Shown: piece by piece, positions 1-9,103 of the stretch
Layout: every line of letters begins with the position of its first letter
Position numbering within the stretch: the stretch's first letter is position 1
Assembly: GCF_937863595.1 (NCBI RefSeq)
Contig: NZ_CALMGQ010000146.1
Location: 1 to 52,200, forward strand
Direction: 5' to 3'
DNA from: an uncultured Cytophaga sp.
Lineage (GTDB): Bacteria; Bacteroidota; Bacteroidia; Cytophagales; Cytophagaceae
DNA length: 52,200 nucleotides
Program-made: the position numbers and the translations under genes
Notes under the pieces: generated by a model
The model's input: the letters and a program-made list of their open reading frames with translations, nothing else
What the model was told of the DNA's origin: nothing
Databases searched by the model: none

Positions 1-73
1 CCCTAATAAATCTATTCCCTAGATTTGAAAAAGTGGCTTTTTAAGGGACGACTAAGTAGGCATATAATCCAAA

Positions 74-139
74 CCTTATTGGTTATAAAAAAAACCTCCG
101 AGATTTAATCTTGGAGGTTTTTTTATGACCAATAAAGGA
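74..139. terminator. Bidirectional terminator at end of efflux operon
   Basis: The core stem is CCTCC(g)AGA at 95-103 paired with TCTTGGAGG at 109-117. It is flanked by an A-tract on the left and a T-tract (118-124) on the right, so it can stop transcription in both directions. The pairing extends outward, with CCTTATTGGT at about 74-83 complementary to ACCAATAAAGG near 128-138. It sits just past the stop of the minus-strand TetR gene, where the operon should end. No gene was found in bases 1-73. Confidence 0.85.
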
Positions 140-142
140 TTT

Positions 143-772
143 TTATTTCACGCTTTCAGATTGTATTTCTTTTAAAAACATGCCGGCAACTTTGCAACAT
201 TTTTTTTCTAGTTCTTCGTAATCCGATTCTACAAATGCATTGATATCTGTATATTTCAACTTTACCATTCGTACGCCAAGTAATAACTCTACAAGAAATT
301 CTGCATATTCAGTTTTGTTTATGCGCTTAAATTCTTTTGTCGATATGCCATGCTGAATGATAATTGAAACCATTTCAATTTCACTTTTATTAAAAGTGTC
401 AAACGCTTTTGCAAAAACGGGTCTGCCATTTTGGAAAAAATCAGATCGTAGGTTGGAAAGATTTAATAAATGCCTGAAGTGTTGACTCCTTAATTTAACG
501 TACTTTTTGAGTTGTAGCGTAGCCTCCATATTGGTATTGATGAATTTGTACATTTCATCAAAAAAGACCTGTTGTTCTTTCGTAATTACAGATTCAAACA
601 ACGTTTCTTTGTCTGGGAAATAATAGTACAAAGAGGCTTTACCCATGCCAACATCGGATGCAATTTCATTCATGGTTGTTTTAATCAAACCATAATGCGC
701 AAATCTTTTCTGAGCGGCATTAATGATGGATTCTAATTTCCCATCTTCATTTTTATTTTTTAGTTCACTCAT
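143..772 (-). CDS. TetR/AcrR-family transcriptional regulator
   Basis: The N-terminal helix-turn-helix has the TetR signature: FAHYGLIKTTMNEIA, then GMGKASLYYYFPDKETLF, followed by a helical ligand-binding domain. The reading frame continues upstream to a TTG at 811. The ATG at 772, giving MSELKNKNEDG, is preferred because the extra 13 codons only translate a palindrome (786-810) that looks like a regulatory site. From this start the protein is 209 aa, normal for the family. It is the last gene of the efflux operon (tolC-type, adaptor, RND pump, then this gene), so it most likely represses that operon in response to a transported compound. That role is inferred from position; the family assignment is seen directly. 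Confidence 0.9.
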   Translation of the reverse strand: MSELKNKNEDGKLESIINAAQKRFAHYGLIKTTMNEIASDVGMGKASLYYYFPDKETLFESVITKEQQVFFDEMYKFINTNMEATLQLKKYVKLRSQHFRHLLNLSNLRSDFFQNGRPVFAKAFDTFNKSEIEMVSIIIQHGISTKEFKRINKTEYAEFLVELLLGVRMVKLKYTDINAFVESDYEELEKKCCKVAGMFLKEIQSESVK

Positions 773-785
773 AGTAATGAAAGAA

Positions 786-810
786 TGCCCTATAGGTATA
801 CTATAGGGCA
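786..810. promoter_or_regulatory. Perfect palindrome before tetR start
   Basis: The arms TGCCCTATAG (786-795) and CTATAGGGCA (801-810) are perfect 10-bp inverted repeats around GTATA. They lie in the gap between the RND pump stop (822) and the ATG of the TetR gene (772). No T-run follows on the minus strand, so it is not an ordinary terminator. It is either an operator for an internal tetR promoter or an RNA hairpin in the operon transcript. The sequence differs from the inverted repeats at the head of the operon. Confidence 0.5.
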
Positions 811-821
811 AGGGTTAAATT

Positions 822-3800
822 TTACGAGTGCTTTGGTAAATTGATATCCGTAGTTTGTTTTTTCTTGTATGCAATTTTTGAAATGTCTACATATAATACT
901 GGAACGAAGAAAATGGCTAAGCCAGTTGCTGCTAGCATACCGCCAAATACGGTCCATCCAATTGTTTGTCTGGATACAGCACCTGCTCCTGAAGAGAATA
1001 CCAATGGCAATACACCTAAAATAAATGCCAGAGAAGTCATTAATATAGGTCTCAATCGTAATTGCACTGCTTCAATTGTAGCTGGAATTATTTCCATGCC
1101 TTTATCTACACGTTCTTTTGCAAACTCTACTATTAGAATTGCATTTTTAGCAGCTAATCCGATAAGTGTAATCAAACCTATTTGTGCGTACACGTTATTA
1201 CTTAATTTGGGTAAGAAGTATAACGTTAAAATTGCTCCGAATGCGCCTAAAGGTACTGCAAGCATGACAGAGAATGGGACAGACCAACTTTCATACAATG
1301 CAGCAAGAAATAGGAATACAAATAGAATGGATAGACCAAATATATATATGGCACTTGAGCCAGATTTTATTTCCTCTCTACTTAAACCAGAAAATTCATA
1401 TCCATATCCTGCAGGTAACACTTCTGCAGCAACTTCCATCAATGCTTTGTTTGCATCACCACTACTGTAACCTGGTTTAGGAGTACCGTTAAATTCAGCA
1501 GACCTAAATAAATTATAGTGCGAAATTAATGGAGCGTTTTCTATTGGTTCATAACTAATCAATGAACTTAAAGGTATCATGCTTCCACTTACATTTCGAA
1601 CATAGAATTTAGTCATGTTTGAAATGTCTTTTCTAAATGCAGTATCAGCTTGTGTAACTACTCTAAAATTTCTACCATAAATAGAGAAGTCATTTATATA
1701 TCTACTACCCATTAATGTTTGAATCGTACCAAACACATCTGCTGTGGATACACCCATGCGTTCACATTTTACACGATCTACATTGATTTTATAACCAGGT
1801 GCGCGAGCTGTAAAGAATGTAAATGCGCGTGCAATTTCTGGTCGTTTATTTGCTTCCATCATGAATTTTTTAACAACAGCTTCAAATCCTTTAATGTCAT
1901 CGTTGCTCTGTTGTTGTTCAAGTACAAAGCTAAATCCAGAAGCTGTACCCATACCAGGAATTGGAGGAGGAGGTATTACAATAATATTTGCTTCTTTGAT
2001 ACTAGAAAATGCTTTTTGGAATTGAGCGACGATTGAATCTACTTGCATGGATGCAGCTTTTCGTTCCGCCCATGGTTTTAATTGACAAAATATGGTGCCA
2101 CTGTTTGATTTAGATGTGAACGTAATCGCATTCAATCCGCCTAGTGCGGCAAAATGACCAACGGATGGATTCGCTTTTACAGTAGCCATCATTTTCTCCA
2201 TCACTTCTAATGTTCGTGTGGTTGAAGCTCCATCAGGTAATTCAAATGCGATAATCAATCTTCCTTCATCTTCCGTTGGAATAAAGCCCGTAGGTTTTGC
2301 TTTAAACAATCCAAATGTTGCTACAAAAATACAGATCAATATAATTACAACCATTGGTGTTTTACGAATACAGTATTGTACACCTTTAGAATAGGAAGCA
2401 GTAACTCGAGCAAACCAAGCATTAAACTTGAAAAAGAATTTATTTATCCCTTTAGATTTTTCATCCAAATGCATGGGTTTTAATAGCAATGCACATAATG
2501 CGGGAGTTAAGGATAATGCTATGAATGCAGATAACAATACAGAAATTGCGATGGTGATTGCAAATTGTTGGTATAGTCTACCAACGATGCCAGGTATAAA
2601 TCCTACTGGAACAAATACGGCAGCTAATATAAGTGCAATCGCAATTACAGGACCTGATATATCTTTCATCGCTTTTATAGTAGCTTCTTTCGCGGAAAGT
2701 TTTTCATGGTCAATATAATGTTGCGTTGCTTCAACAACAACAATAGCGTCATCTACAACAATACCAATGGCTAATACAAATCCAAACAAGGTTAAGGTAT
2801 TCACAGTGAAACCAAGAGGGATAAAGAATATAAATGTACCAATAATGGATACAGGAATTGCTAAAATAGGGATTAAGGTTGCTCTCCAACTCTGTAAGAA
2901 TAGGAATACAACTACAATTACAAGAAGTAGTGCTTCTATAAGTGTGTGCAATACTTCATTGATGGATACACTTACAACTGAAACGGATTCAAATGGAACA
3001 ACATATTCAATATCTGCAGGGAACGATTTTTTTAATTCATCCATTGCTTTGTAAATACCTTCGGCAGTTTCTAGTGCGTTACTTCCGGGTGATTGATATA
3101 CCAATAAATACGAAGACCGTTTTCCATCTACAAAGTTGTTACTTGCATAATTGAATTTACCAAGTTCTACTCGTGCTATGTCTTTTAAGTATACAATAGA
3201 GCCTTCATCTGGCTTCGTACGAACAACGATATTCTCAAAATCAGTAACTGTTTCAAGCATACCATTTACCTGTAAGGAATATTCAAATGCTTGATCCGGT
3301 GTTTGTGGAGACGAGCCTATAGAGCCAGCTGCTACTTGTACATTTTGCTGTTGTAATTTTGTTACTACTTCGGTAGCTGTCATTCCGTATTGTGCAAGCT
3401 TATCTGGATTCATCCAAATACGCATACTAAAGTTATCTGCACGTGTGAAAATATCACCCACACCTTTGACACGCAACAAAGCATCCTTGATATAGATGTT
3501 TGTATAGTTGTCCATGAATTTTATATCGTGTGTACTTTTGGGCGAATATATTGCCACCAACATTAATATTGTTGGGTTTCTCTTACGTACTGTTAAGCCT
3601 GTTTTCTTTACATCGTCTGGTAGTTGAGGTGTTGCGACACTTACTCTGTTTTGTATATCCAGCGTTGCAATATCGATATTTGTTCCTACGTCAAATGTAA
3701 CATTCATCGTCATGGTACCATCATTGGTACTATTCGATTGTAAGAATGACATTCCAGGGCTACCATTTACTTGCGATTCAATCGGAGTTGCAATCGTACG

Positions 3801-3977
3801 CTCAACTGTTTGTGCGTCCGCTCCTGCAAAATTACCTGTTACTTGTACAATTGGTGGAGTGATATCCGGGTATTGACTTACTGGTAAATTCATCAACGAA
3901 AGTAAACCTACCAATGTTATTACAACCGATACTACTATCGCAGTAACAGGTCTTTTAATAAATATATCTGCAATCAT
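822..3977 (-). CDS. RND efflux pump, inner-membrane HAE1-family subunit
   Basis: This 1051-aa protein has full HAE1/AcrB length. It starts MIADIFIKRPVTAIVVS and shows the duplicated RND plan: a transmembrane helix, a large periplasmic loop, six helices, then the same again. The proton-relay aspartates are visible in TM4 (GIVVDDAIVVVEAT). The second half contains SYEPIENAPLISHYNLFRSA and the typical close GWTVFGGMLAATGLAIFFVPVLY. It pumps hydrophobic or amphipathic compounds out of the periplasm using the proton gradient, in complex with the adaptor and outer-membrane channel encoded immediately upstream (14-bp gap to the adaptor). The substrate cannot be predicted from sequence alone. Confidence 0.96.
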   Translation of the reverse strand: MIADIFIKRPVTAIVVSVVITLVGLLSLMNLPVSQYPDITPPIVQVTGNFAGADAQTVERTIATPIESQVNGSPGMSFLQSNSTNDGTMTMNVTFDVGTNIDIATLDIQNRVSVATPQLPDDVKKTGLTVRKRNPTILMLVAIYSPKSTHDIKFMDNYTNIYIKDALLRVKGVGDIFTRADNFSMRIWMNPDKLAQYGMTATEVVTKLQQQNVQVAAGSIGSSPQTPDQAFEYSLQVNGMLETVTDFENIVVRTKPDEGSIVYLKDIARVELGKFNYASNNFVDGKRSSYLLVYQSPGSNALETAEGIYKAMDELKKSFPADIEYVVPFESVSVVSVSINEVLHTLIEALLLVIVVVFLFLQSWRATLIPILAIPVSIIGTFIFFIPLGFTVNTLTLFGFVLAIGIVVDDAIVVVEATQHYIDHEKLSAKEATIKAMKDISGPVIAIALILAAVFVPVGFIPGIVGRLYQQFAITIAISVLLSAFIALSLTPALCALLLKPMHLDEKSKGINKFFFKFNAWFARVTASYSKGVQYCIRKTPMVVIILICIFVATFGLFKAKPTGFIPTEDEGRLIIAFELPDGASTTRTLEVMEKMMATVKANPSVGHFAALGGLNAITFTSKSNSGTIFCQLKPWAERKAASMQVDSIVAQFQKAFSSIKEANIIVIPPPPIPGMGTASGFSFVLEQQQSNDDIKGFEAVVKKFMMEANKRPEIARAFTFFTARAPGYKINVDRVKCERMGVSTADVFGTIQTLMGSRYINDFSIYGRNFRVVTQADTAFRKDISNMTKFYVRNVSGSMIPLSSLISYEPIENAPLISHYNLFRSAEFNGTPKPGYSSGDANKALMEVAAEVLPAGYGYEFSGLSREEIKSGSSAIYIFGLSILFVFLFLAALYESWSVPFSVMLAVPLGAFGAILTLYFLPKLSNNVYAQIGLITLIGLAAKNAILIVEFAKERVDKGMEIIPATIEAVQLRLRPILMTSLAFILGVLPLVFSSGAGAVSRQTIGWTVFGGMLAATGLAIFFVPVLYVDISKIAYKKKQTTDINLPKHS

Positions 3978-3991
3978 AATGTTTTAGATGT

Positions 3992-5101
3992 TTATTTTTT
4001 TGGATTGCCGACCTGAACAGGAACGCCATCTCTTAATTTTTGAATTCCTTCTGTAACGATATGTTCGCCTTCTTTCAAGCCTGAAAGTATAATGATGTTT
4101 TTACCAACCACTTTACCAGGATGCACTTTGTGTTGTCTTGCAGTATCTTGATCTACCACATATACAAAATACTCACCCATCTGTTCCGTCATTGCTTTGT
4201 TTGGTATTACGATTACTTTCTCTGTGTATTTATTTTCTACACGCACATTGCAACTCATACCATCTTTAAGAGAACGATTTGGATTTGGAAATTCAAGTCT
4301 TACTTTTAACGTTCCTGTTTGCATATCAACTGCTCTGTCTAAGAATAATATTTTACCAGGGTAGGGGAACGTAGTCTTATTTGGTAGTGCTAACGTAAAT
4401 AATGAATCTGTTTTTGTTTGTTTTTTATTTTCTAATTCTACAAATCGAGCAATCTCTTTTTCATTAATAACAAAGTCAATTGCTATCGGATTGTTGGATG
4501 ATACTGTATTTAATTTTGTTTGTCCGGCTGTTACAAAAGCACCTTGTTTTACTTGTGATATCCCGATTGTTCCATCAAATGGAGCGGTTATTGTTGCATG
4601 TTGTAAATCTATTTGTGCTTTTTGAAGATTTGCTTTTGCAACGGCTACTTGGCTTTCAGCAGATTCTAAATCAGCTTCAGAATATTCAAGCTTTTGTTGG
4701 GTTGTCATACCTTTATCGCCAAGTTGTTTATAACGCTCTGCATCTTTACGTGTTATTCCATATTTGGATTGAGCCATTTTTAAAGAAGCTTCAGCGCTTG
4801 CATACGCTGCTTGATATTTGCTTTGTTCAATTTCGTACAGCTTTTGACCTTTACGAACCAGTTGTCCTTCTTGAAAATAAATTGCGCTAATGAAACCGCT
4901 CACTTCACAATTGAGATCAACCGTATTTAAAGCAATTACATTACCAGGATAGATATCATAATATGTAGGGTTTTGAAGTTTTACTGTATCTATTACTACG
5001 CCTGCAATAGGGGGCATGTTATTTTGTTTCGGTCCTCCGCATGATGTTACAAGGATTGGAAATAGTAAAGTGAAAATTCCTAATTGGATTAATCGATTCA
5101 T
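3992..5101 (-). CDS. RND efflux periplasmic adaptor (membrane-fusion) lipoprotein
   Basis: This MFP/HlyD-type adaptor links the RND pump to the outer-membrane channel. After the leader it has a lipobox (LVTSC), the barrel-sandwich half motif GFISAIYFQEGQLVRKGQKL, a coiled-coil hairpin of alternating Ala/Lys/Glu heptads, and the closing hybrid segment ATITAPFDGTIG. The frame opens at 5161 inside the upstream gene. The ATG at 5101 is preferred: it gives a clean lipoprotein signal (MNRLIQLGIFTLLF) and a 28-bp gap to the upstream stop, whereas the longer start would put a charged stretch before the signal. From 5101 the protein is 369 aa. Confidence 0.93.
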   Translation of the reverse strand: MNRLIQLGIFTLLFPILVTSCGGPKQNNMPPIAGVVIDTVKLQNPTYYDIYPGNVIALNTVDLNCEVSGFISAIYFQEGQLVRKGQKLYEIEQSKYQAAYASAEASLKMAQSKYGITRKDAERYKQLGDKGMTTQQKLEYSEADLESAESQVAVAKANLQKAQIDLQHATITAPFDGTIGISQVKQGAFVTAGQTKLNTVSSNNPIAIDFVINEKEIARFVELENKKQTKTDSLFTLALPNKTTFPYPGKILFLDRAVDMQTGTLKVRLEFPNPNRSLKDGMSCNVRVENKYTEKVIVIPNKAMTEQMGEYFVYVVDQDTARQHKVHPGKVVGKNIIILSGLKEGEHIVTEGIQKLRDGVPVQVGNPKK

Positions 5102-5129
5102 ATATGTAACTGTTAATTTCTTTTTATAC

Positions 5130-6500
5130 TTATTTATTGATACTTCCAATTGCTTTTTCATAATCTGCTTTTGAAATTAAGGCTGTATATACAGCACGGT
5201 AATAATTTGTTTGCGCTTCAATTAAATCGGATTCTGCTGTTGTTACTTCTACGTTCAACGCAATGCCTGCTTGGTACTCCGCTCTTAGTACAGCTAGATT
5301 TTGTTTTGCAAGTGTCAAGTTTTCTCTTTGTATATTAAAGGATTGAATGCTGTTATGTAGATTTATAAGTGCTTGCTCAACTTCCAAGTTAATTTCATTG
5401 ACCAATGACTTCTGGTTGTTTTCTGTGATTTTTAATTGAATCTGTTTTTGTTGTACTTTATAGTTTGTCGCAAAGCCAGAAAATATAGGAACTTGTATTC
5501 GAAGACCTAATGTTGAATAACTATACCAACGATCGGATTGTGTTAAATTAGAAAAATTACTTGCAGAAGGGTTATAACCAAAACTACCAATAGCCATTAA
5601 GCGAGGATAGTGTCCTGCTTTTGCACTTTTCAATAAATAGGTATTGTATTTTTGTTGACTTTGAATGATTGAATATTCAATTCTGTTAGAATAACTAGCT
5701 TCTTTTTTATCTACTAACAGTTTTTGAATATCATCCATCATAGTTGGATATAAACTATCTGTTAAAATGAGCGGATTTTTTTCTGATATATTCATTTGGT
5801 ATCTTAATACAGAACGACTCATTGCAACCATTCGTATTATTTCTTGTTGCTGTTCTCTTACATTATTTAAACTTACTAAGGTTCTGCTAACATCTATATT
5901 TCTTGCCAAACCAGATTCGTAACGGGCAACCGTTTCTCTATAGGTAGAATCTAGACTGGTTAAATTTGCTTCTATAGATTGAAGTTGTTTTTCATTTACC
6001 AAAACCCCATAATAGGCTTTTGTTATATTGACTGTAACATCTATTTTACTTCGAACAATATTTTTTTGTGATATTTCCTCATTGGCTTTTGCAGCTCCCT
6101 GTGCAGCAAAAAAAGATTGATCATATAATACTTGCGATCCAAATACGTTTGGTGTGAAGACGTTTCGTAAGCCCAATTGAAATGCAATAGGTGTACCTTT
6201 TGGAAGTGTTGAGTTTTGTTGAAAACCAATACCACTTTCCGTAATGTTTTTCTGAACATCAAAACTATGCACTAAATCTGCATTAGCAGATATTTGAGGG
6301 AGTAAATTTGATCGAGCCTCTCCTTTTTGTGCGGTAGTTAGTTCACTTTGTAAGCTTGAATTTTTAATGCTGAAATTTTCAATTAAACCGTAATCGATTG
6401 CTTGATTTAATGAAAAATTGGTTGGTTCAGCATTTTGATCTTGCCCTTTAGCGCCAGAGCAAAAGATAATAAGGCAGAAAATAATACTTAATCGTTTCAT
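5130..6500 (-). CDS. TolC-family outer-membrane efflux protein
   Basis: This 456-aa outer-membrane channel subunit is the first gene of the efflux operon. It has a signal peptide (MKRLSIIFCLIIFCSGAKG). The mature part shows the duplicated TolC pattern of long amphipathic helices rich in Q, A, L and E, for example EINLEVEQALINLHNSIQSF near the second repeat and AEYQAGIALNVEVTTAESDL near the end. The latter matches the conserved G-x-x-x-x-x-D/E-V motif of the family. The order channel, adaptor, pump, regulator on one strand supports a complete tripartite exporter. Confidence 0.95.
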   Translation of the reverse strand: MKRLSIIFCLIIFCSGAKGQDQNAEPTNFSLNQAIDYGLIENFSIKNSSLQSELTTAQKGEARSNLLPQISANADLVHSFDVQKNITESGIGFQQNSTLPKGTPIAFQLGLRNVFTPNVFGSQVLYDQSFFAAQGAAKANEEISQKNIVRSKIDVTVNITKAYYGVLVNEKQLQSIEANLTSLDSTYRETVARYESGLARNIDVSRTLVSLNNVREQQQEIIRMVAMSRSVLRYQMNISEKNPLILTDSLYPTMMDDIQKLLVDKKEASYSNRIEYSIIQSQQKYNTYLLKSAKAGHYPRLMAIGSFGYNPSASNFSNLTQSDRWYSYSTLGLRIQVPIFSGFATNYKVQQKQIQLKITENNQKSLVNEINLEVEQALINLHNSIQSFNIQRENLTLAKQNLAVLRAEYQAGIALNVEVTTAESDLIEAQTNYYRAVYTALISKADYEKAIGSINK

Positions 6501-6523
6501 CGTATTTTTTTATTTTTAACATG

Positions 6524-6600
6524 CAATAAGGTTTTGTAAGTCTTATTGTACTATCAAAAATAAACAAACTTTTCGACCAGAAAGTATTATTAGTCGAAAA
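6524..6600 (-). promoter_or_regulatory. Promoter and operator-like repeats of the efflux operon
   Basis: On the minus strand TATTTTTG (6562-6555) fits the Bacteroidota -7 element TAnnTTTG, and would start RNA near 6549. Two inverted repeats bracket it. TTTTCGAC (6570-6577) and GTCGAAAA (6593-6600) lie over the expected -33 region, where no good TTTG is present. CAATAAG (6524-6530) and CTTATTG (6542-6548) lie right after the predicted start. Both positions suit a repressor such as the operon's own TetR protein. The promoter match is seen; repressor binding is inference. Confidence 0.5.
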
Positions 6601-6668
6601 CTTTTAAAATAAATTAGCCCTTTATATTATTTTAGGAATAAATTTGATTATTCAAAGAAGGGTATTTG

Positions 6669-6701
6669 AAAAAAAAAACTCTTAGAGTATATCTAAGAGT
6701 T
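6669..6701 (-). terminator. Intrinsic terminator after gldC
   Basis: A perfect 10-bp stem, AACTCTTAGA (6677-6686) with TCTAAGAGTT (6692-6701), has a 5-nt loop. On the minus strand it is followed by ten uridines (A-tract 6669-6678). It begins a few bases after the gldC stop and separates gldC from the efflux promoter. Confidence 0.9.
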
Positions 6702-6706
6702 TTAAC

Positions 6707-7042
6707 TTATTTTGAAGTGTTGTCTTTTACGTGAATTACAAGTTTTTTACATAGGTCTCGTATCATTTCTGCCATTTTGATATCTCCTGTTGCATTTTCA
6801 ATTGAATCTGCCATTCCACCAATACCTTCTATAGCGAAACGTTTCATTTCTTCAACAGGCATTTCTTTTGTCCAAATATTAATTTGCATGGTATTCATTT
6901 GAGAATGATCCCACAAAGACAATGCGATCGCATCTGTTGGTAAAGGCTTATCAGACGGGCCGTCTGTTGCTTCCCATAGAATTGATTCTGGAACGTTTTT
7001 ATCGTCAAGTTTAATGCTAAACTTTATTTCTGAATTTTTCAT
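6707..7042 (-). CDS. gldC: Gliding motility protein GldC
   Basis: This 111-aa cytoplasmic protein matches GldC in length and pattern: a beta-rich start (SEIKFSIKLDDKNVPESILW), the segment WEATDGPSDKPLPTDAIALS, and WTKEMPVEEMKRF before the C-terminal helix. GldC is found in gliding Bacteroidota and in Flavobacterium johnsoniae contributes to gliding; its biochemical role is not settled. No other gld gene is in this window. It has its own terminator and is divergent from the gene at 7117, so it is probably a single-gene unit. Recognition is from memory of the family, not from a search. Confidence 0.85.
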   Translation of the reverse strand: MKNSEIKFSIKLDDKNVPESILWEATDGPSDKPLPTDAIALSLWDHSQMNTMQINIWTKEMPVEEMKRFAIEGIGGMADSIENATGDIKMAEMIRDLCKKLVIHVKDNTSK

Positions 7043-7116
7043 CTCTATTTAAAATATTTCTGCTAATTTCTTGATGATTTAACTCTAAAGCAAGTTATAA
7101 ATTGTAATTTATCCGT

Positions 7117-8172
7117 ATGAAAGGTCTTAATTTATTGTGCGTATTAAAACGTTTGAATTTCAATAACATAGCAGTTGTTATACTTGTAGTGTGTAATTTT
7201 TCCTGTTCTGTACCTTCTGAACGCATTCACAAACCCCATAAAACGAATGTATCTGTATGTAGAATCGGTTTTTATAATGCAGAAAACCTATTTGATACAG
7301 AAGATGATAAACATATAAATGACAATGATTTTCTTCCTGAAGGGAAACTTAAATGGACAGATGTGCGCTATAAACAAAAGTTAGAACATACGTATAGCGT
7401 TATTCAAGGCTTAAATGAAACTCAATCGCTTGCCTTGCTTGGATTGGCAGAAGTTGAAAATAAACAGGTATTAGAAGACTTATTACATACAGATTCTACG
7501 TTTGAAATCGTACATTTTAACTCTTCCGATACCCGTGGAATAGATGTAGCTTTATTATATAATCCTCAATTTTTCACTCCACTCACAACGTATTTATCAA
7601 GTGATAAAAAAACGGATGTTTTTTTACGCGAAGTACTTGTTGTAAAAGGTGTTTTGTGGAAAGATACTGTTCATATATTAGTCAATCATTGGCCTTCGCG
7701 CAGAGAAGGTGAACGTGAATCTGAACACAAACGTCTTGCGGCGGCAATATTAAATGTACGTTTAATGGATTCAATTTTAGCGATTAATCCAGACGCAGCA
7801 ATTTTTGTAATGGGCGACTTTAACGATCAACCTAGTAATAAAAGTGTGGAAATGTTAACAAAACAACCTGTGATGAAATCGAAACAAAAGGATTCTGTAT
7901 CTGCAATGATGAACCCTTTTAAAGCCTTACAACAAGATGGGGAGGGTACGTGTAAATATAAAAAAGATTGGCTCTTATTTGATCAAATAGTGGTTAGTAA
8001 TTCTGTAATGGATAAAAAAGGTGTCCAATTTGTTACAGCTGAAATTTATGATCCTATTTGGTTGTATTATAAACAAGATTTAAATTCAGGACCGTTCAGA
8101 ACATATGTAGGCAATAAATACGTAGGCGGTTACAGCGATCATTTTCCTGTATTTATTGAACTAAAAAAATAA
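7117..8172 (+). CDS. Secreted endonuclease/exonuclease/phosphatase-family protein
   Basis: The 351-aa protein carries the EEP (DNase I-like) metal-dependent fold. The motifs in order are GFYNAENLFD (Asn), LAEVENK (metal-binding Glu), RGIDVALLYNP, NHWPSRREGE (His), VMGDFNDQPSN (Asp/Asn) and GYSDHFPVFIEL (catalytic His). All catalytic positions of the family are present. An N-terminal hydrophobic segment ends in FSCS, which resembles a lipobox, so it is probably an exported lipoprotein. The ATG at 7117 puts about 16 residues before the hydrophobic core; a later start is possible. The substrate may be extracellular DNA or a phosphodiester or phospholipid headgroup. It converges on ribF with only one base between the two stops. 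Confidence 0.88.
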   Translation: MKGLNLLCVLKRLNFNNIAVVILVVCNFSCSVPSERIHKPHKTNVSVCRIGFYNAENLFDTEDDKHINDNDFLPEGKLKWTDVRYKQKLEHTYSVIQGLNETQSLALLGLAEVENKQVLEDLLHTDSTFEIVHFNSSDTRGIDVALLYNPQFFTPLTTYLSSDKKTDVFLREVLVVKGVLWKDTVHILVNHWPSRREGERESEHKRLAAAILNVRLMDSILAINPDAAIFVMGDFNDQPSNKSVEMLTKQPVMKSKQKDSVSAMMNPFKALQQDGEGTCKYKKDWLLFDQIVVSNSVMDKKGVQFVTAEIYDPIWLYYKQDLNSGPFRTYVGNKYVGGYSDHFPVFIELKK

Positions 8173-8173
8173 T

Positions 8174-9103
8174 TTATTTCAACAATAACCTACTCGTTAT
8201 TTCATCTTTCTTTAATTGCTCAACGAGCGCTTCTAATCCATTGAATTTTTCCTCCTCGCGCATGAACGTATGTAATTCAAGACGAAGGGTTTTTCCATAG
8301 ATTTCTTTATCGAAATCAAATATGTGCACTTCAATGGTTTTGCGTTTGTCGTTATTGATGGTTGGGCGCACACCAATATTTAGCATACCCTTGTAGCGTT
8401 CCCCTTCAAGATATACATGTACCGCATACACGCCATTTTTAGGTATGAGTTTATCTTGATCTTCAATAAATATATTGGCAGTTGGAAATCCAATTGTTCT
8501 GCCCAATCTATTGCCTTCAATTACAAATCCTCTAAGTAAATACGGGTAACCTAAATTTTGATTTGCTGTTTTGCTATCACCGTTTAATAAGGCTTTGCGA
8601 ATTAGGGTAGAGGATATTGTTAACGATTCTATTTCTTGTTTGGGAATTTCAATGGCTTCAATGCCGAAACGATCTTTATGCGCATTCAAATAATCAATGC
8701 CACCTTCTCTGTTATTTCCAAAGCGATGATCATATCCTAATACCAAATACTTTGTACCAATCGCTTTGATTAAAATATTATCAATAAACGAATCTGCCGT
8801 TAATTTTGAAAATTCTTCATTGAAATTTAAAATCAATAAATGATCGATGTTGTAGGTATCGAGTAAATGAATTTTTTCTTCTAATGTATTTAAAAGACCA
8901 ATGGGCTCAGCATCTTTTTTTAATACAAATCTTGGGTGAGGCCAAAAGGTAATTAAAACACTTTCGCCATTTACCAAATTAGATAATTCTGTTAAACGGT
9001 TTAATATTTTTTTGTGCCCAATATGAACACCATCAAAAGCGCCTATCGTTACAACAGCTTTTTTAACTGCCTGAAATTCCTTTATGTTTCTATAGATTTT
9101 CAT
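8174..9103 (-). CDS. ribF: Bifunctional riboflavin kinase / FAD synthetase
   Basis: RibF makes FMN from riboflavin and then FAD. The N-terminal nucleotidyltransferase domain shows GAFDGVHIGHKKIL and VLGYDHRFGNNREG. The C-terminal kinase domain begins near residue 185 with LGRTIGFPTANIF and continues with NGVYAVHVYLEGERYKGMLN and GVRPTIN. At 309 aa it has the usual length. Its start overlaps the end of truB by 4 bp (ATGA), so the two are translationally coupled, an arrangement common in bacteria. Confidence 0.97.
   Translation of the reverse strand: MKIYRNIKEFQAVKKAVVTIGAFDGVHIGHKKILNRLTELSNLVNGESVLITFWPHPRFVLKKDAEPIGLLNTLEEKIHLLDTYNIDHLLILNFNEEFSKLTADSFIDNILIKAIGTKYLVLGYDHRFGNNREGGIDYLNAHKDRFGIEAIEIPKQEIESLTISSTLIRKALLNGDSKTANQNLGYPYLLRGFVIEGNRLGRTIGFPTANIFIEDQDKLIPKNGVYAVHVYLEGERYKGMLNIGVRPTINNDKRKTIEVHIFDFDKEIYGKTLRLELHTFMREEEKFNGLEALVEQLKKDEITSRLLLK

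Noticed and set aside
841..1470. A 209-codon open frame on the plus strand inside the RND pump gene
   Set aside because: It is antisense to a conserved full-length pump gene, its product shows no family pattern, and its length follows from the codon bias of the real gene.
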